From positions 5,642,001-5,706,000 of the forward strand of contig NC_092329.1 of assembly GCF_036785885.1 (NCBI RefSeq): a DNA stretch of 64,000 nt. Reading direction: 5' to 3'. The notes below the pieces were generated by a model, which was not told the DNA's origin, ran no database searches, and worked only from the letters and a program-made list of their open reading frames with translations. The stretch is from Coffea arabica. Lineage: Eukaryota > Streptophyta > Magnoliopsida > Gentianales > Rubiaceae. The translations under genes and the position numbers were made by a program. Shown here piece after piece: positions 33,091 to 45,986 of the stretch (positions within the stretch are counted from its first letter, which is position 1; each line of letters opens with the position of its first letter).

Positions 33091-35817
33091 TCAAAGTTGA
33101 GAGAGAAGTTGGATTGATTCCTGGCGTGGAACGCATAGGGCCTCCAAATGGTTAACCTTCTTCATAGTGACTCTGTTAGTAAAGTCAGTGTCCAATTGGC
33201 CATCCTGTTCGACTTTATCCCAATCAAAGCACTGGATGAATGTACCAACTGCCAATGAAACACTCCGAATGCCTAGATTGGCTCCGGGACAAGCTCTCCT
33301 CCCTATCCCAAATGGTAAAAACTTGGAATTGAACTCTTCTTTATCCATTAATACCTTCGCTTCGAATCTTTCTGGCATGAATTTCTCAGGCTCCTCCCAG
33401 AGTTTTGGATCCCTATGCACGGCCCAGGCATTAGCTAAAACAATCGTACCTTTTGGAATATCATACCCCCCGACTCGGCAGTCTTCAGATGCCTGATGAG
33501 GTAGCAGAAGTGGTGCCGCGGGGTACAGTCTCAATGTCTCATTGACAACACAACGAAGATAAGGAAGCTTTGGAATATCAGACTCATCCATCAGCCTTCC
33601 ATGTCCTACGCTGTTGTCAATCTCAGTCCTCAGTTTCTGTAGTGCCTTCGGGTGATTCAGTAAAAGCAACATAGCCCATTCAGTGGTCAGTGTGGATGTT
33701 TCTCTTCCTGCTGTAAATATTATCTGAATCAAGGGTTGCTTTTGTTAGACAAAATAAATATGGTTAAAATTAGGGTGGGAAAGAATCCCAGGACGGTTGC
33801 TTTTAAATGCTCTGTCCAACAGGATCATCCATCTGAAAAAGCTTTACTAAGTACAAGCAAGGGAAAGGATGATGAAAAATGACAACCAATGAGCTCAAAT
33901 GCAACAAGGCTGAAGCTATTATCATTTCAAAAGATTGTTTTGGTGAAATTAATGGTGGTTGTTTTCAGGAATTTTCCTAATTAAAACTGCTACTCAAATC
34001 TCATCCGCTAGCATGACAAATAACAAAAGTAAGCATGAAGTATCAGATTTTGACCTCGATTACTACTCTTATCTTAGTATCAGAATCCAAAGTTTATTAA
34101 GCAGGACTTTTGTAAGAAGGCCAGTTGGAGGAATACTAACCCCATATAAGTCTATTTTTTCTTCATTATCAGAATCAAAATAAGACAAGGAAAGGAAGGA
34201 ATTCACAAGCTCCATAACTTCGCTGTCACCTATAACGGATTCTAGCTTCTCTTTAAGAAGAATTGATTGATCAAGAGTTTTCTATGATCGGATTAGATCA
34301 AGTCTATATAAACCATCAACCTTTACTCTATACAAACCATCAGAATAAAATTCTTTTAACACTCGTTCTAAGTCCAAAAGAGTTCTTTAACAAGATATTC
34401 TTCTTAAGAATTGCTTGATTTGTCATTCTACCATGACATGTTATTACAAGCTTGTCTGATTCTTTAGGGATAACTCCAATATAATTATAAGGGTAATTTT
34501 CACCACAATACAATATATGTTGATATATGTCTTTAGGATAGTTTTGAATAGGTAATATACTGACACGTAGAGGTGATAATTGATATCCGCCACTTTCTAC
34601 CAGTTAGCTCCCACAGGCAAAGAATCAATTGCTAAAGGTTCATATAGAGCTGTTACTGTTGCCTCACTGTAGCTTAATGAATTTAATTGAAAACCATATT
34701 AACTTTATATTGCTGAAGATAGCAATTGAGCAAGTGAAACAAGTTCTGCAAAATAATGAGTTCATAACAAGTGTAAATGCAGATAAAGCGGAAAAAAATA
34801 AGTATATTCTGCCAGTTCAAATTTCACTGCCTTGGCAAAGTACTGAAGTGGGATAAGCTCATGGAGTAAGAAAAACAGAGAGAAATTGCATATTGCACTA
34901 ACCATTGCAATACTCTTTATGATGTCATCTGATAGAAAATCTGATTCTTTTTCATTGCGGGAAAGCAGATTTGCAATCAATGCCTTCTACCCCTTGTCCA
35001 GCAGAGTATCTGAACATTGAAATTCGTCTATGAAACCCTGCAAGAATTTATCTCTCTTCTTGTGCAAAGAGATCATTTCCTTTTCCAGTCCCTTGTAGCC
35101 AATCCATCTTAATATAGGGACGAAGTCACACAAATTCAGCGCAATGCCTGCGCCTGAAGCAAACATTTCCCTGAATTCTTTAATTATTTGCATCCCCAAC
35201 TCCTCTCCAGCATCGTCCTCTCTGATGGAGCATCGTCCAACAAGCATCCTCATGATAACATTGAGTGTAAAAACTGAAATCCAATGGTTCAAATCAACTC
35301 TTATTAGGCTTCCATGCTTTGAAACTCTGTAAATTGACCTGAGAATCATCTTAATTTCTTCTTCCCTGATAACCGAAGTCCTCTGGAGGCTGTTGAAGGA
35401 GAAAGATTCAACGACAAAGAGGCGACGAAGAACCCTCCACAAGTGGCCATATGGGGCTACCCCAACGGCTGTATAGTTATAGGAAAGCCTGTCCCCACCC
35501 ATGCTCCGAGGACGGTTTGCAAGTATGATATCATTCCTGGTGAAGCACTCTTCAATGGCGGATGGAGATGACACAACAACAAAAGAACGGCAGCCGAATT
35601 GGAGAGAGAAAATTGGACCATATCTTGATGATAATGAAGTCAAGTCTCGGTAGAGTGAGTTCTTGATAAGGTAAAGATGGCCAATTATTGGCAAAGCAAG
35701 TGGACTTGGTGGTAACTTCTTGTTCTTGACATGGTTGAATAGCAAGCTTTTGGAGATGAGAAGTAAAGGTAAAGAACACAATAAGATGGTGACGAGGTAG
35801 TAGCAGAGATTTTCCAT
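33091..35817 (-). pseudogene. CYP81-like P450 with one premature stop (block 1)
   Basis: Exon 1 35817-34903 and exon 2 33723-33091, phase-0 intron (gttagt...cag, 1,179 bp), 515 codons in all. Everything a working gene needs is present except one codon: TAG at 34989-34987 (codon 277), just after DTLLDKG, where the sister genes have an acidic or basic residue. Beyond the stop the frame stays open through the end of exon 1. Exon 2 carries AGRETS, ETLR, PERF and [10 protein letters not shown] with Cys. The ER anchor, [17 protein letters not shown] hinge and [15 protein letters not shown] block are normal. It may be a very young pseudogene, a null allele of a segregating gene, or a sequencing error. 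Same family as the genes at 38.0-40.8 and 55.4-58.1 kb. Confidence 0.85.
34077..34560 (-). other. Coding-like segment inside the P450 intron
   Basis: On the sense strand of the host intron two consecutive frames read like protein: [10 protein letters not shown]... to ...[14 protein letters not shown], then, after a frame change, [20 protein letters not shown] and [17 protein letters not shown] stop interrupts the second frame. The same segment occurs in the introns of the other two block genes. I do not recognise it with certainty. The second part vaguely recalls the reverse-transcriptase core of maturase-type proteins (an inference only). Confidence 0.4.
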
Positions 35818-36404
35818 GGCCTAAAGCTGAAAATCACACGAGACTTCTTATTCAACTTCTGCTATTTTTGTCCCCTCTTGCTGTCTTGCATTGATAATGT
35901 GCAATTATTCATGTGCTGAAAAGTCAAACTGATAACGCCAAAGTCATTGGTTATTGGATAATGCGTAATAATTCATGAAACGTGAAATTCATGACGCAAT
36001 TGTGGGAGGAACTTTGCCGTCTATGAGCTCACTCATTGAGATAAACAAATGGCAAGAATTATACATTGAAATATATATCTAATAAAGCTAGAGTAGTGGC
36101 GTTGGTGTAAATTTTTTGTTTTTGCTAATTTTTGAACTTTCTTTTATATCCTTATAAAATCTAATTTTTACCTTAATTACCTAATCATATTTTACCTACA
36201 TAACTACTCATAATGGCCTTAAGCATTTTAAGTACCAAATTACTATAGACTTATAAATCAGAGTTCTTTAATTTATATAAATTGTATGTATGTGAAAAAT
36301 AAAATTCATATAATATTAATTTATTTTAATTATTTTAAATTGCACATAGATTAAGGATGCCTTTAACGCTAGTCTCAAAAAACTGGGACATCAATCAATA
36401 GCAG

Positions 36405-37260
36405 AATAAAGGAGTTTTCCGCTATTGATTTACCAAAAGAGACATTGCCCATTCCATGGTTTCTTCTGAAGTACTTGTTCCAGCCGTGACCAATGCCTAA
36501 ACAAAATTTATAAAGAAGAAACACTTAGTCGAAGGAATGAGGTTATATGTTGGAATCTCTGATCTAATGAACCGTTAGGCTTCTTTGGAATTTAGTCTAA
36601 TTGAAGATTTTTTTTTTCAATTTAGTTTGCTGGAATAATTGAATGACTTTAACCCTATAATAATGATCCCAAAATGATGGGGATTAATATTTTTAATTTG
36701 AATTTGAACATTAAATTTTGGATATGTGACGTGCATCTAAACCCACTAATATAGGCACTGTTAGGAGATAAAAGATTCATCCAAACAATTGAAAGAAAAC
36801 AAGTGAATAGATGGGGTTGTTGGCATCATCTAACTTGAAAAAATTAAGGAACGTTCCAATAGTTACAGCGATGATCTTGTTTGGCTTGTGAAGCAGATAG
36901 AAGTCTTACCAGTATGATTCCTTTGACAATATCCAGGGTGTAGAACTCAGGGTCAGATTCTTGCAAAGACAATAATGATTGGATTATGGTCTTGCTTTGA
37001 TCAGGTGATGAGGCTGAACCACTTTCAGTTCTTCAACTTTCCTCACTCAGATCGTGCATGAAATCGTCAAACTTCCCCTGGTAATTCTTCAACATCTTCC
37101 TATACGTTTTCCCAAGACCAAGCCACCTCATTATTGGCACATATTGACAAATGTCCGCGGGCAACTTTGCGGAGAACATATCAATCGACATTATTGGAAA
37201 TAGTAATCAAGATTAATGTCCAGTAGAGGACCTCTGAATCCAAAGCCATGCTGGAGAAGC
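36405..37260 (-). pseudogene. P450 relic with preserved intron (block 1/2 boundary)
   Basis: Exon-1 end at about 37250-36912: MRWLGLGKTYRKMLKNYQ, an in-frame stop before RTESGSASSPDQSKT, then SLLSLQESDPEFYTLDIVKG and a donor gtaaga. Intron about 36911-36512. Exon-2 start at about 36511-36410: acceptor ttag, then ALVTAGTSTSEETMEWAMSL and a stop after LVNQ. Both splice sites survive although both ends of the gene are gone, so the copy arose by DNA duplication and not retroposition. Confidence 0.85.
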
Positions 37261-37347
37261 AAAGGCAAGTGATGTAGCTATGTAAGTTTCACACTTTCAC
37301 TCTTATCTATCTGACACAGGCAGTAATCAATGGCCAAAGCGACAGCA

Positions 37348-37611
37348 CCCCATTTCCGAAGAAAGGGCCAATACCAACAAGAAATGAACTGCCTGGCTGA
37401 TAGGTTAGCTCGCTCCCTCAGGTATCGGATATCTGTCTCAGCTATAGGAGATAGCATCGGTGAGGAGGGGGAAGATACTGCAAGGATTCTGAAGACGAAG
37501 AAGCTTGCATGTCTATCGGATAGATTGGTTTGACCTGCTATTGGAGGCCCGCGTAAACCTAGGTCTAAGGATCTTCCTGGTCCTTCGGGTCATTTGAGGA
37601 GGAAACTATCC
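37348..37611. other. Unidentified 265-bp insert unique to block 2
   Basis: Blocks 1 and 3 read 'gacagcaacattagcctgat' here; block 2 has about 265 bp replacing 'acatt'. The insert is GC-richer than its surroundings. It carries a plus-strand frame to 37533 (MNCLADRLARSLRYRISVSA...) with no recognised domain. No inverted ends or target duplication were found. Confidence 0.65.
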
Positions 37612-38042
37612 TAGCCTGATATGTATAGATGGCAAAAGAGGAGATTCCTTAGATATCTGCCTACCTGCCGCAGAATTAGTATGACCTTCCACCAACGTTG
37701 GATTTTGTCACTATCATTCCCCTAGAAACAAACACTATAAGATAATAGGTACAGTTGTTAAAAGTTAGTATTGTTTTTTAGATTTGGTCACAAATTCTCG
37801 CACAAAACTTGGCCAAAGCGACTTGTGATTTAAGAGATGTGCACATTTATTCCTTGTGCACATTATGCACATTAATCGAGTTGTTTAATGTGAACACACA
37901 GATCGAATATTAGTTGTAAACAGAAATAAAGATTTTATACACAAAGGATGGCTAAGTTCTAGTACAATAATTAAGAATAGTCTTGCCTGCCACTTCATGA
38001 TAACAACTTGTACTACCACAATTCATAGCTTCTTGCTAGCTT

Positions 38043-40777
38043 TCAAAGTTGAGAGAGAAGTTGGATTGATTCCTGGCGTGGAGCGCATAGGGCCTCCAAA
38101 TGGTTAGACTTCTTCATAGTGATTCTGTTACTGAAGTCAATGTCCAATTCGCCATCCTGTTCGACTTTATCCCAATCAAAGCACTGGATGAATGTACCAA
38201 CTGCCAATGAAACACTCCGAATGCCTAGATTGGCTCCGGGACAAGCTCTCCTCCCTATCCCAAATGGTAAAAACTTGGAATTGAACTCTTCTTTATCCAT
38301 TAATCCCTTCCCTTCGAATCTTTCTGGCATGAATTTCTCAGGCTCCTCCCAGAGTTTTGGATCCCTATGCACGGCCCAGGCATTAGCTAAAACAATCGTA
38401 CCTTTTGGAATATCATACCCCCCGACTCGGCAGTCTTCAGATGCCTGATGAGGTAGCAGAAGTGGTGCCGCGGGGTACAGTCTCAATGTCTCATTGACAA
38501 CACAACGAAGATAGGGAAGCTTTGGAATATCAGATTCATCCACCAGCCTTCCATGTCCTACGCTGTTGTCAATCTCAGTCCTTAGTTTCTGTAGTGCCTT
38601 CGGGTGATTCAGTAAAAGCAACATAGCCCATTCAGTGGTCAGTGTGGATGTTTCTCTTCCTGCTGTTAATAGTATCTGAATCAAGGGTTGCTTTTGTTAG
38701 ACAAAATAAATATGGTAAAAATTAGGGTGGGAAAGAATCCCAGAACGGTTGCTTTTAAATGCTCTGTCCAACAGGATCATCCTTCTGAAAAAGCTTTACT
38801 AAGTACAAGCAAGGGAAAGGATGATTGAAAATGACAACCAATGAGCTCAAATGCAACAAGGCTGAAGCTATTATCATTTCAAAAGATTGTTTTGGTGAAA
38901 TTAATGGTGGTTGTTTTCAGGAATTTTCCTAATTAAATCTTCTACTCAAATCTTATCCACTAGCATGACAAATAACAAAAGTAAGCATGAAGTATCAGAT
39001 TTTGACCTCGATTACTACTCTTATCTTAGTTTCAGAATCCAAAGTTTATTAAGCAGGACTTTTGTAAGAAGGCCGGTTGGAGGAATACTAACCCCATATA
39101 AGTCTATTTTTTCTTCATTATCAGAATCAAAATAAGACAAGGAAAGGAAGGAATTCACAAGCTCCATAACTTCGCTGTCACCTATAACGGATTCTAGCTT
39201 CTCTTTAAGAAGAATCGATTGATCAAGAGTTTTCTATGATCGGGTTAGATCAAGTCTATATAAACCATTAACCTATACTCTTGAAATGACATCAGAATAA
39301 AATTCTTTCAACACTCGTTCTAAGTCCAAAAGAGTTCTTTAACAAGATATTCTTCTTAAGAATTGCTTGATTCATCATTCTACCATGACATGTTATTACA
39401 AGCTTGTCTGATTCTTTAGGGATAACTCCAATATAATTATAAGGGAAATTTTCACCACAGGTCCACAACACAATATATGTTGATATATGTCTTTAGGATA
39501 GTTTTGAACAGGTAATATATTTACACGAAGAGGTGATAATTGATATCCGCCACTTTCTACTAGTTAGCTCCCACAGGCAAAGAATCAATTGCTAAAGGTT
39601 CATATAGAGCTGTTACTGTTGCCTCGCTGTAGCTTAATGAATTCAATTGAAAACCATATTAGCTTTATATTGCTGAAGAAAGCAATTGAGCAAGTGAAAC
39701 AAGTTCTGCAAAATAATGAGTTCATAACAAGTGTAAATGCAGATAAAGCGGAAAAAAATAAGTATATTCTGCCAGTTCAAATTTCACTGCCTTGGCAAAG
39801 TACTGAAGTGGGATAAGCTCATGGAGTAAGAAAAACAGAGAGAAATTGCATATTGCACTAACCAAAGCAATACTCTTTATGATGTCATCTGATAGAAAAT
39901 CTGATTCTTTTTCCTTGCGGGAAAGCAGATTTGGAATCACTGCCTTCTCCTCTTTGTCCAGCAGAGTATCTGAACATTGAAATTCGTCTATGAAACCCTG
40001 CAAGAATTTATCTCTCTTCTTGTGCAAAGAGATCATTTCCTTTTCCAGTCCCTTGTAGCCAATCCATCTTAATATAGGGACGAAGTCACACAAATTCAGC
40101 GCAATTCCTGCGCCTGAAGCAAACATTTCGCTGAATTCTTTAATTATTTGCATCCCCAACTCCTCTCCAGCATCCTCTTCTCTGATACAGCGTCTTCCAA
40201 CAAGCATCCTCATGATAACATTGAGCGTAAAAACAGAAATCCAACGGTTCAATTCAACTCTTACTTGGCTTCCATTCTTTGAAACTCTGTATATTGACCT
40301 GAGAATCATCTTAATTTCTTCTTCCCTGATAACTGAAGTCCTCTGGAGGCTGTTGAAGGAGAAAGATTCAACGACAAAGAGGCGACGAAGATCCCTCCAC
40401 ATGTGGCCATATGGGACTACCCCAACGGCTGTATAGTTATAGGAAAGCCTGTCCCCACCCATGCTCCGAGGACGGTTTGCAAGTATGATATCATTCCTGG
40501 TGAAGCACTCTTCAATGGCGGATGGAGATGACACAACAACAAAGGAACAGCAGCCGAATTGGAGAAAGAAAATTGGACCATATCTTGATGATAATGAAGT
40601 CAAGTCTTGGTAGAGTGAGTTCTTGATAAGGTAAAGATGGCCAATTATTGGCAAAGCAAGTGGACTTGGTGGTAACTTCTTGTTCTTGACATGGTTGAAT
40701 AGCAAGTTTTTGAAGATGTGAAGTAAAGGTAAAGAACACAATAAGATGGTGACGAGGTAGTAGCAGAGATTCTCCAT
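38043..40777 (-). CDS. CYP81-like cytochrome P450 (intact, block 2)
   Basis: Exon 1 40777-39863 (305 codons), exon 2 38675-38043, phase-0 intron (gttagt...cag, 1,187 bp). Predicted 515 residues. ER-anchor helix (about 5-25), hinge [33 protein letters not shown]-helix WRDLRR, I-helix AGRETS (310-315), ETLR (367-370), PERF (422-425), haem loop [10 protein letters not shown] (443-452) with Cys450. The I helix has Arg where most CYP81s have Thr-Asp (AGTDTS) but keeps the acid-Thr pair as Glu-Thr. Predicted ER monooxygenase of specialised metabolism, substrate unknown. The only full-length open copy between the block 1 pseudogene and the block 3 gene. The retrotransposon pair begins about 420 bp upstream of its ATG and may separate it from distal promoter elements. 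Confidence 0.9.
39040..39530 (-). other. Coding-like segment inside the P450 intron (block 2 copy)
   Basis: Collinear with the segment in the block 1 intron; it again contains sequence for [20 protein letters not shown] and [16 protein letters not shown] on the minus strand. A frame change separates the two halves. Function and source unknown. Confidence 0.4.
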
Positions 40778-41197
40778 GGCCTAAAGCTGAAAATCACAGG
40801 AGACTTCTTAGTTAACTTCTGCTATTTTTGTCCCCTCTTGGATTGATAATGTGCAATTAGTCGTGTGCTAAAAAGTCAAACTGATAACGCCAAAGTCATT
40901 GGTTATTGGATAATGCGTAATAATTCTTGACGCAATTGTGGGAGGAACTTTGTCGTTTGATGTCTATGAGCTCACTAACTGAGATGAACAATTGGCAAGA
41001 ATTATACATTGAAATATATATCTAATAAAGCCAGAGGAGTGGCGTTGGTGTACATTTTTTGTTTTTGCTAATTTTTGAACTTTCTTTTATATCCTTATAA
41101 AATCTAATTTTTACCTTAATTACCTAATCATATTTTACCTACACAATTACTCATAATGGCCTTAAGTATTTTAAGTACCAAATTACTATAGACTTAT

Positions 41198-42628
41198 TGA
41201 CAGGGTGTCAAACCTGTGCAATAATAAATACCTGCTTAAATAAAATATAATTTCTGTAGATAGTGATAAGTAGGGTCGAATCCACAGGGACTGGGGATAA
41301 GTTATTTCTTTTAGAGTCCGAAGTATGGGAGGTTTTTGAAAATGAGAGTAACTAAATTACTTGGAATAAATTAAAATAAAATAAAATAAAATAACTACAA
41401 CTCAAATAACTAATTATCACAATAAAAATAATAATGGACGAACTCTAGCCAAGAGACAACTTCGGAGATGGTTCACTTAATTCGATCACAGATGCAAGGA
41501 TTATTCCAGTTACTATCTGATAAATTAGTTATAGTTGTCATACACGCGATAAACAACCAACTCTTCCTCAATTTGTCGATAGCCAAGGTACGACCGTTGA
41601 CTATTTCTCTAATCAGGAAACAACCCTAGGTACGACCATAAAAGTTGAATTCCCTAATTGCATGAATAATTAGAAGAGTCTAATTCTAACCAATCAACAC
41701 GCTACGAGGGTCTCTTTAAGTTAGCATGTCTATCTCCCTGACACAAACCCAATCATGCCAGTTGCCACCAGTTTAGAATAATTAAACAATTACGGATTTA
41801 ACTACCCTAATTGACTTTAGGTTATTGAATTAATCTAGAATCCGGGCCCTGGATAATCGAATAATAAAACAACCAAATGAACATAAAGCAGAAGATAGAC
41901 GAATACCAGTGAATAATGGAAATAAATAAAAACTAATTCGATCTCACAAATTTAGTATAACCAAGTCCTCCGTTGTTCCTCGACTAGACGAAGGGATTTA
42001 ATTCATCTTCATGGAGGGAATCCCATGCAAAAGTGCATAAGTAATTATTGAAAAACAAGCTATGTCTTCGTCTTCCCCAGCCATGCGGCTCATTAGCCTC
42101 CAATATATATAACTACGTGACTAGTTTCCTAACCGAATAAGAAGAGAAAAAGAATAAGGCAACCACCCATTGTTCCTAATCTAAACAATTGCCTAACTTC
42201 TCTCGGTGGTCCCCACAAATTAGTAACAAGGCTGCCGAATTACTCCTTGTTTTAAGCCTCTGTACGTTTCTTTCTTCTTAAAAGCCCAACATGACTAATG
42301 CTTCATACTCCATGGTCCCCGCCGAATTGAGTGAAAGGTTACCAGAAGTCAAACTCTGCCCAATTCCCTTATTGTTTCCTATTGACCTTCGTACTCCAAT
42401 CTCCTAATCAGCAAAGGACATGCAATCCCTTTTGTAGCACCATGTGGGCCCGGTTGTTTGAAGTCTCCATTGTCTCCCGAAAGTCCCTCCTATTTTGTGC
42501 TTTTCTGTTCCACTCCCTGAAATTGAGTCCAATACCAAATATAAGTAAATATTAATAATTAAAACAATATTTGGCAAGGATAAATGGGGAAATTAACAAT
42601 AAAATAATCAACAATTAACACCCTATCA
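41198..42628 (-). repeat. LTR (3' LTR of the minus-strand element)
   Basis: Starts 'tgacagggtgtcaaacctg' and ends 'aacaccctatca'. It has TG...CA ends as read on the plus strand. Includes 'gggtcgaatccacagggac'. Confidence 0.92.
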
Positions 42629-42643
42629 ATTCCCCCCACACCT
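42629..42643 (-). other. Polypurine tract of the minus-strand element
   Basis: The minus strand reads 'aggtgtggggggaat' directly before the 3' LTR. A second similar tract (about 43602-43616, also 'ggtgtgggggg') lies about 1 kb further inside. Confidence 0.75.
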
Positions 42644-44861
42644 AAATCATGCTTGCTCTCAAGCATGAGAACAACAATTGAACACCAAAATTTGACCATG
42701 GCTGTTACTCCAACTACCGTATTGCCAAGACACCAAGAAAATTATATATCAAGCGACACAGATCAAGATCCAAGAAAAATCACCCCGGTTAGCATCTAAA
42801 CTACCAACTCCTCTAATTTAAAGCAGACTAATCTAAGCAAAAGGAATGGTTGCTCACATTTATCAGCAAATGGTCCAACTATTAACCAAAATCTTGACAT
42901 TAAGATCACAAACCGGCAAGCTGACTTATTCACATACTAACACAATCTTTTTTTTTCTTTTTTTTTTTTTGAATAACAAAAGACTTAGTCTATAGCCCTT
43001 AGAGTCTTTTGACGCGAACTCCAACATTTGCCAGATGGAGGAGCCCGGTTACTCAGCTCCAATTGTTACGGGACCACGCACTCATAGCAACTACTACCTT
43101 TTGACTCGAAAATCAGCACTTTAGGTAAAGATCCCCGGTTACTCAGTAGTAACCACTAGTGGAGTACAGTCAACTCTTATTTGCAACCATATAACACAAT
43201 ATCTAAAAGCAACACAAGAATAACAGCAGCCAGCCTCAAATTTTCAGACATGGAGAACTAAAATTAATAACTGGACCAATTCACATGAAAAATGCCAACA
43301 ATCATTCCCTATGTCTAGAAAAGTTTACCAAAAATTAGAAAAGTCAAGCAATTACTGATATTCACCAAAGAGATGTTCCTGAACTCAACCACATCAACTT
43401 GATGCGCTTTTATTAATAAAATTTGGCAATATCAGAATTAGAGACAACAGTCCAACATCAAAACTTGGTATTCAAATAAGCGCTGACCACTAATAAAAGA
43501 AAATAAAATAAAATAAATAAACGAAAAATAGAACAAATAACAAAAATAGAGGAAAACATGTAAAAACTAAAAATTAGAAATACTAGCTGTACCACAGCTG
43601 TCCCCCCCACACCTAAGTCCGACATTGCCCTCAATATAGCAATTAAAGCGAAGAGGAAAACGAAACTTCCCTCTTGAGCAGCTACGGGATAGGTGGGAAC
43701 GGGGGAGTGAAACAGATATGGTGGAAGTACGCGGCCAGGGTCTTAGACATTGGAGCCATCTGGCTGGCGATATGCGTTACTTGCTCATCCGCGTGGTGAA
43801 CCTGATCTCGCAAGTGGCGCCACTTAGCATCAGAGGCCATCGGTGGGAGAGGCCACTTAGCAAATTCAAAACAATAACAATTTAATAGCCACTGGTGCCT
43901 TCCTCGTAGACAACCCGATCAGCAAAATGCACAACCCAGGCACCTAGAGACTATATAAATATCCCAACAATACAGCAATTTCAATCAATACTCACTGGTG
44001 GCCCCAATTGGGTCAAATGCAGGAACAATGTAATCCAAAATCGCAACAAATACTCTAAAGATTTAGCAATTGAAATCAATAGGTAAAATACTCCCAGCAC
44101 GTCAATTAGACGCCACCAACAGCAATAAGCAATGGAAGTGGCACAGTAGCCTTCCAATTCAACAAACAAATGAAGAAAATACCCAACCAAAGGCACTTCA
44201 AGGGACGCAAGACAGAAATCAGCAAAGTAGAACTCAAGTGATACCAAAAATAACCTCAACAAAGCAGTGAATTCAACCAATTTGAATACGTAGAATACGG
44301 TCAGAAATGCCTCCCAAAGATCAACAGAGAGCGGCAAAACTTGCCCACCCAAAATCTGTCCAAATAGCTCCAATTGGACAAGAAATTGTACAACTCAACC
44401 AACCGAAATTAGCAAATGAGCCAAGAAACCGTCAAAACCAGCAATAGTGGTTCAAAATTTGGACTACAACTAAATCAAAATGTTTGGCAGTTTTCAATCA
44501 AGTAGCCCACCAACTATAACCAAGTATCAACAAATGTAGTTATAATACCCCAACCAGTACCACTGATGCATTCCACAGATAATGAAGCAACATAAACGGC
44601 CACCCCAAGCAAGAAAATGTAATTCTAGGCACCTAGTGTCTAGACAAATGCCTCAACAAAGCAGCAATTACAACCAATAAGCAATGGTGATCCGAATGTT
44701 AGTCTCATGCAAAAATGATGTAACCCAAAATTGCAGCAATGGCTCCTAGAAATCAATAATTCGAAGTGACAGCACAAAGGCAACTCACAATGGCCACGGA
44801 CTGTCTCAAGTAGAAATTGAACCACAGAGTCCTCAAGTGAGCCCAAGAACGGACTCTAAGA

Positions 44862-45480
44862 ATGCGAGAGAGTAAAGTACAACTCGGAAACAGAGGGACA
44901 CAGAGATACCTGCCCACTGCCCAACGGCGTCGTTGGTGGCAGTGGGGAACGGTAGTGACAACGGCCGTGGCCTGTGGGAGAGAAACGCGCGGCGGTTGGC
45001 GGCAAGCTGGAGCAGGAGAGCTGGCTAGAGGGAGGTACGGTTGTGGCTGTGGCTGTGGCTCGCGGCGCTGGGTAGCTCGCGGCTGGTGGCGTTGGAAGGA
45101 GAGAGATCGAGCGGCGGAGAGGAGCTGGTGGCCAGTGGAGGTCCATGGTGGAGGGAAAAGCGGACAGCATTGAGGCAGCTTGTGGCACTCGAAGGCAGCG
45201 CACGAGGAAGAGGAGTGAGGTGGCGTTCGGTGATGGAAGGTCGTGCGCGCGGGCAGCGCGCAATGGCAGCGCTGGGCGCGGAGAGAGAGAGAAGATGATG
45301 GAGAAAGAGAGGGTGGCGGTGGCGTGGGCAGGCGGCGTGCTCTGGTAGTGGGTGGCGCGAGGTGGAGCTGGTGGCATGCGGCTGTCGCGATGGGAAGAGA
45401 GAGGGCGCGGCGAGTTGGAGGTGAGCGAGGGAGGCGGCGACGCGCGATGGAGGAGCGTCGGCCGAAGAAGAAAAGAAGGA
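44862..45480. other. GC-rich segment inside the Tat-like element
   Basis: About 600 bp of GC-rich, purine-biased sequence on the plus strand ('ggcggtggcg...'). It yields long but low-complexity frames on both strands (Pro/Ser/Ala/Arg-rich on minus, Gly/Arg-rich on plus), which I do not regard as genes. It is followed by a purine-only tract of (aag)n type up to about 45590. It contrasts sharply with the AT-rich rest of the element and could be captured host sequence. Confidence 0.55.
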
Positions 45481-45986
45481 AAAAGAAAAAGCCAGGCAGC
45501 GGGGAAGAAGAAGAAGAAAAGGGAAAGAAAGGAAAGAAAGAAAAAAAAAAGAAAGGAAAGAAAGAAAAAAAAAAGAAAAGAAAAGAAAAGATGAAGATTT
45601 TTTTTTTGGTTCTTTTCAAAAATTTATATTTCAAAATTTTGAATTTTGGAAAAGAAAGCAAAACTTAAGGTTAAAAAGGAAAATAACGTTAAAAAAAATT
45701 TTATTAAATTTTTTTTTTTGAATTCATGTTTTGGGTCGTCAAACACCGCGTAGGCACGCCAAAATTGGTAAACGTCTACTGACCTTAGGAGTCACCAACA
45801 CCACGTGGGCACGCCAAGATTGCTGTCCTAACCATAGTAGAGGAAAACATTAAAACCAACCACAACGTAAATAAGAAACGACATAATTAAAGAATTTAAC
45901 AACGAAAAACAATAAAATCAATATTTGGGTTGCCTCCCAAAAAGCGCATTTCTTTAACGTTTTTGGCTAGACATTGTCATGTTTGC

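Larger units (their letters stand above)
32210..36910. repeat. Segmental duplication block, copy 1
   Basis: About 4.7 kb: P450 relic (exon-1 end), spacer, P450 gene with premature stop, its upstream region, and the exon-2 start and intron of the next relic. It is collinear and highly similar to copy 2 (36915-54515, after removal of two retrotransposons and a 265-bp insert) and copy 3 (about 54520-58335). Similarity extends through introns and intergenic DNA, so this is DNA-level tandem duplication. Confidence 0.85.

Noticed and set aside
33167-33496. Conserved plus-strand frames over the P450 exon 2 (also 38119-38448, 55407-55766)
   Set aside because: Antisense shadows conserved only because the P450 exon is conserved.
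41198-42628. Frame at 42331-42555 as a gene
   Set aside because: Inside an LTR, with a frameshifted counterpart in the other LTR.
44753-45661. 302-codon minus-strand frame, Pro/Ser/Arg-rich
   Set aside because: Low-complexity translation of a GC-rich purine-biased tract inside a retrotransposon; open frames also occur on the opposite strand, so length is not evidence of coding.
45243-45668. 141-codon plus-strand Lys/Arg/Gly-rich frame
   Set aside because: Antisense shadow of the same tract, ending in an (aag)n-type run.
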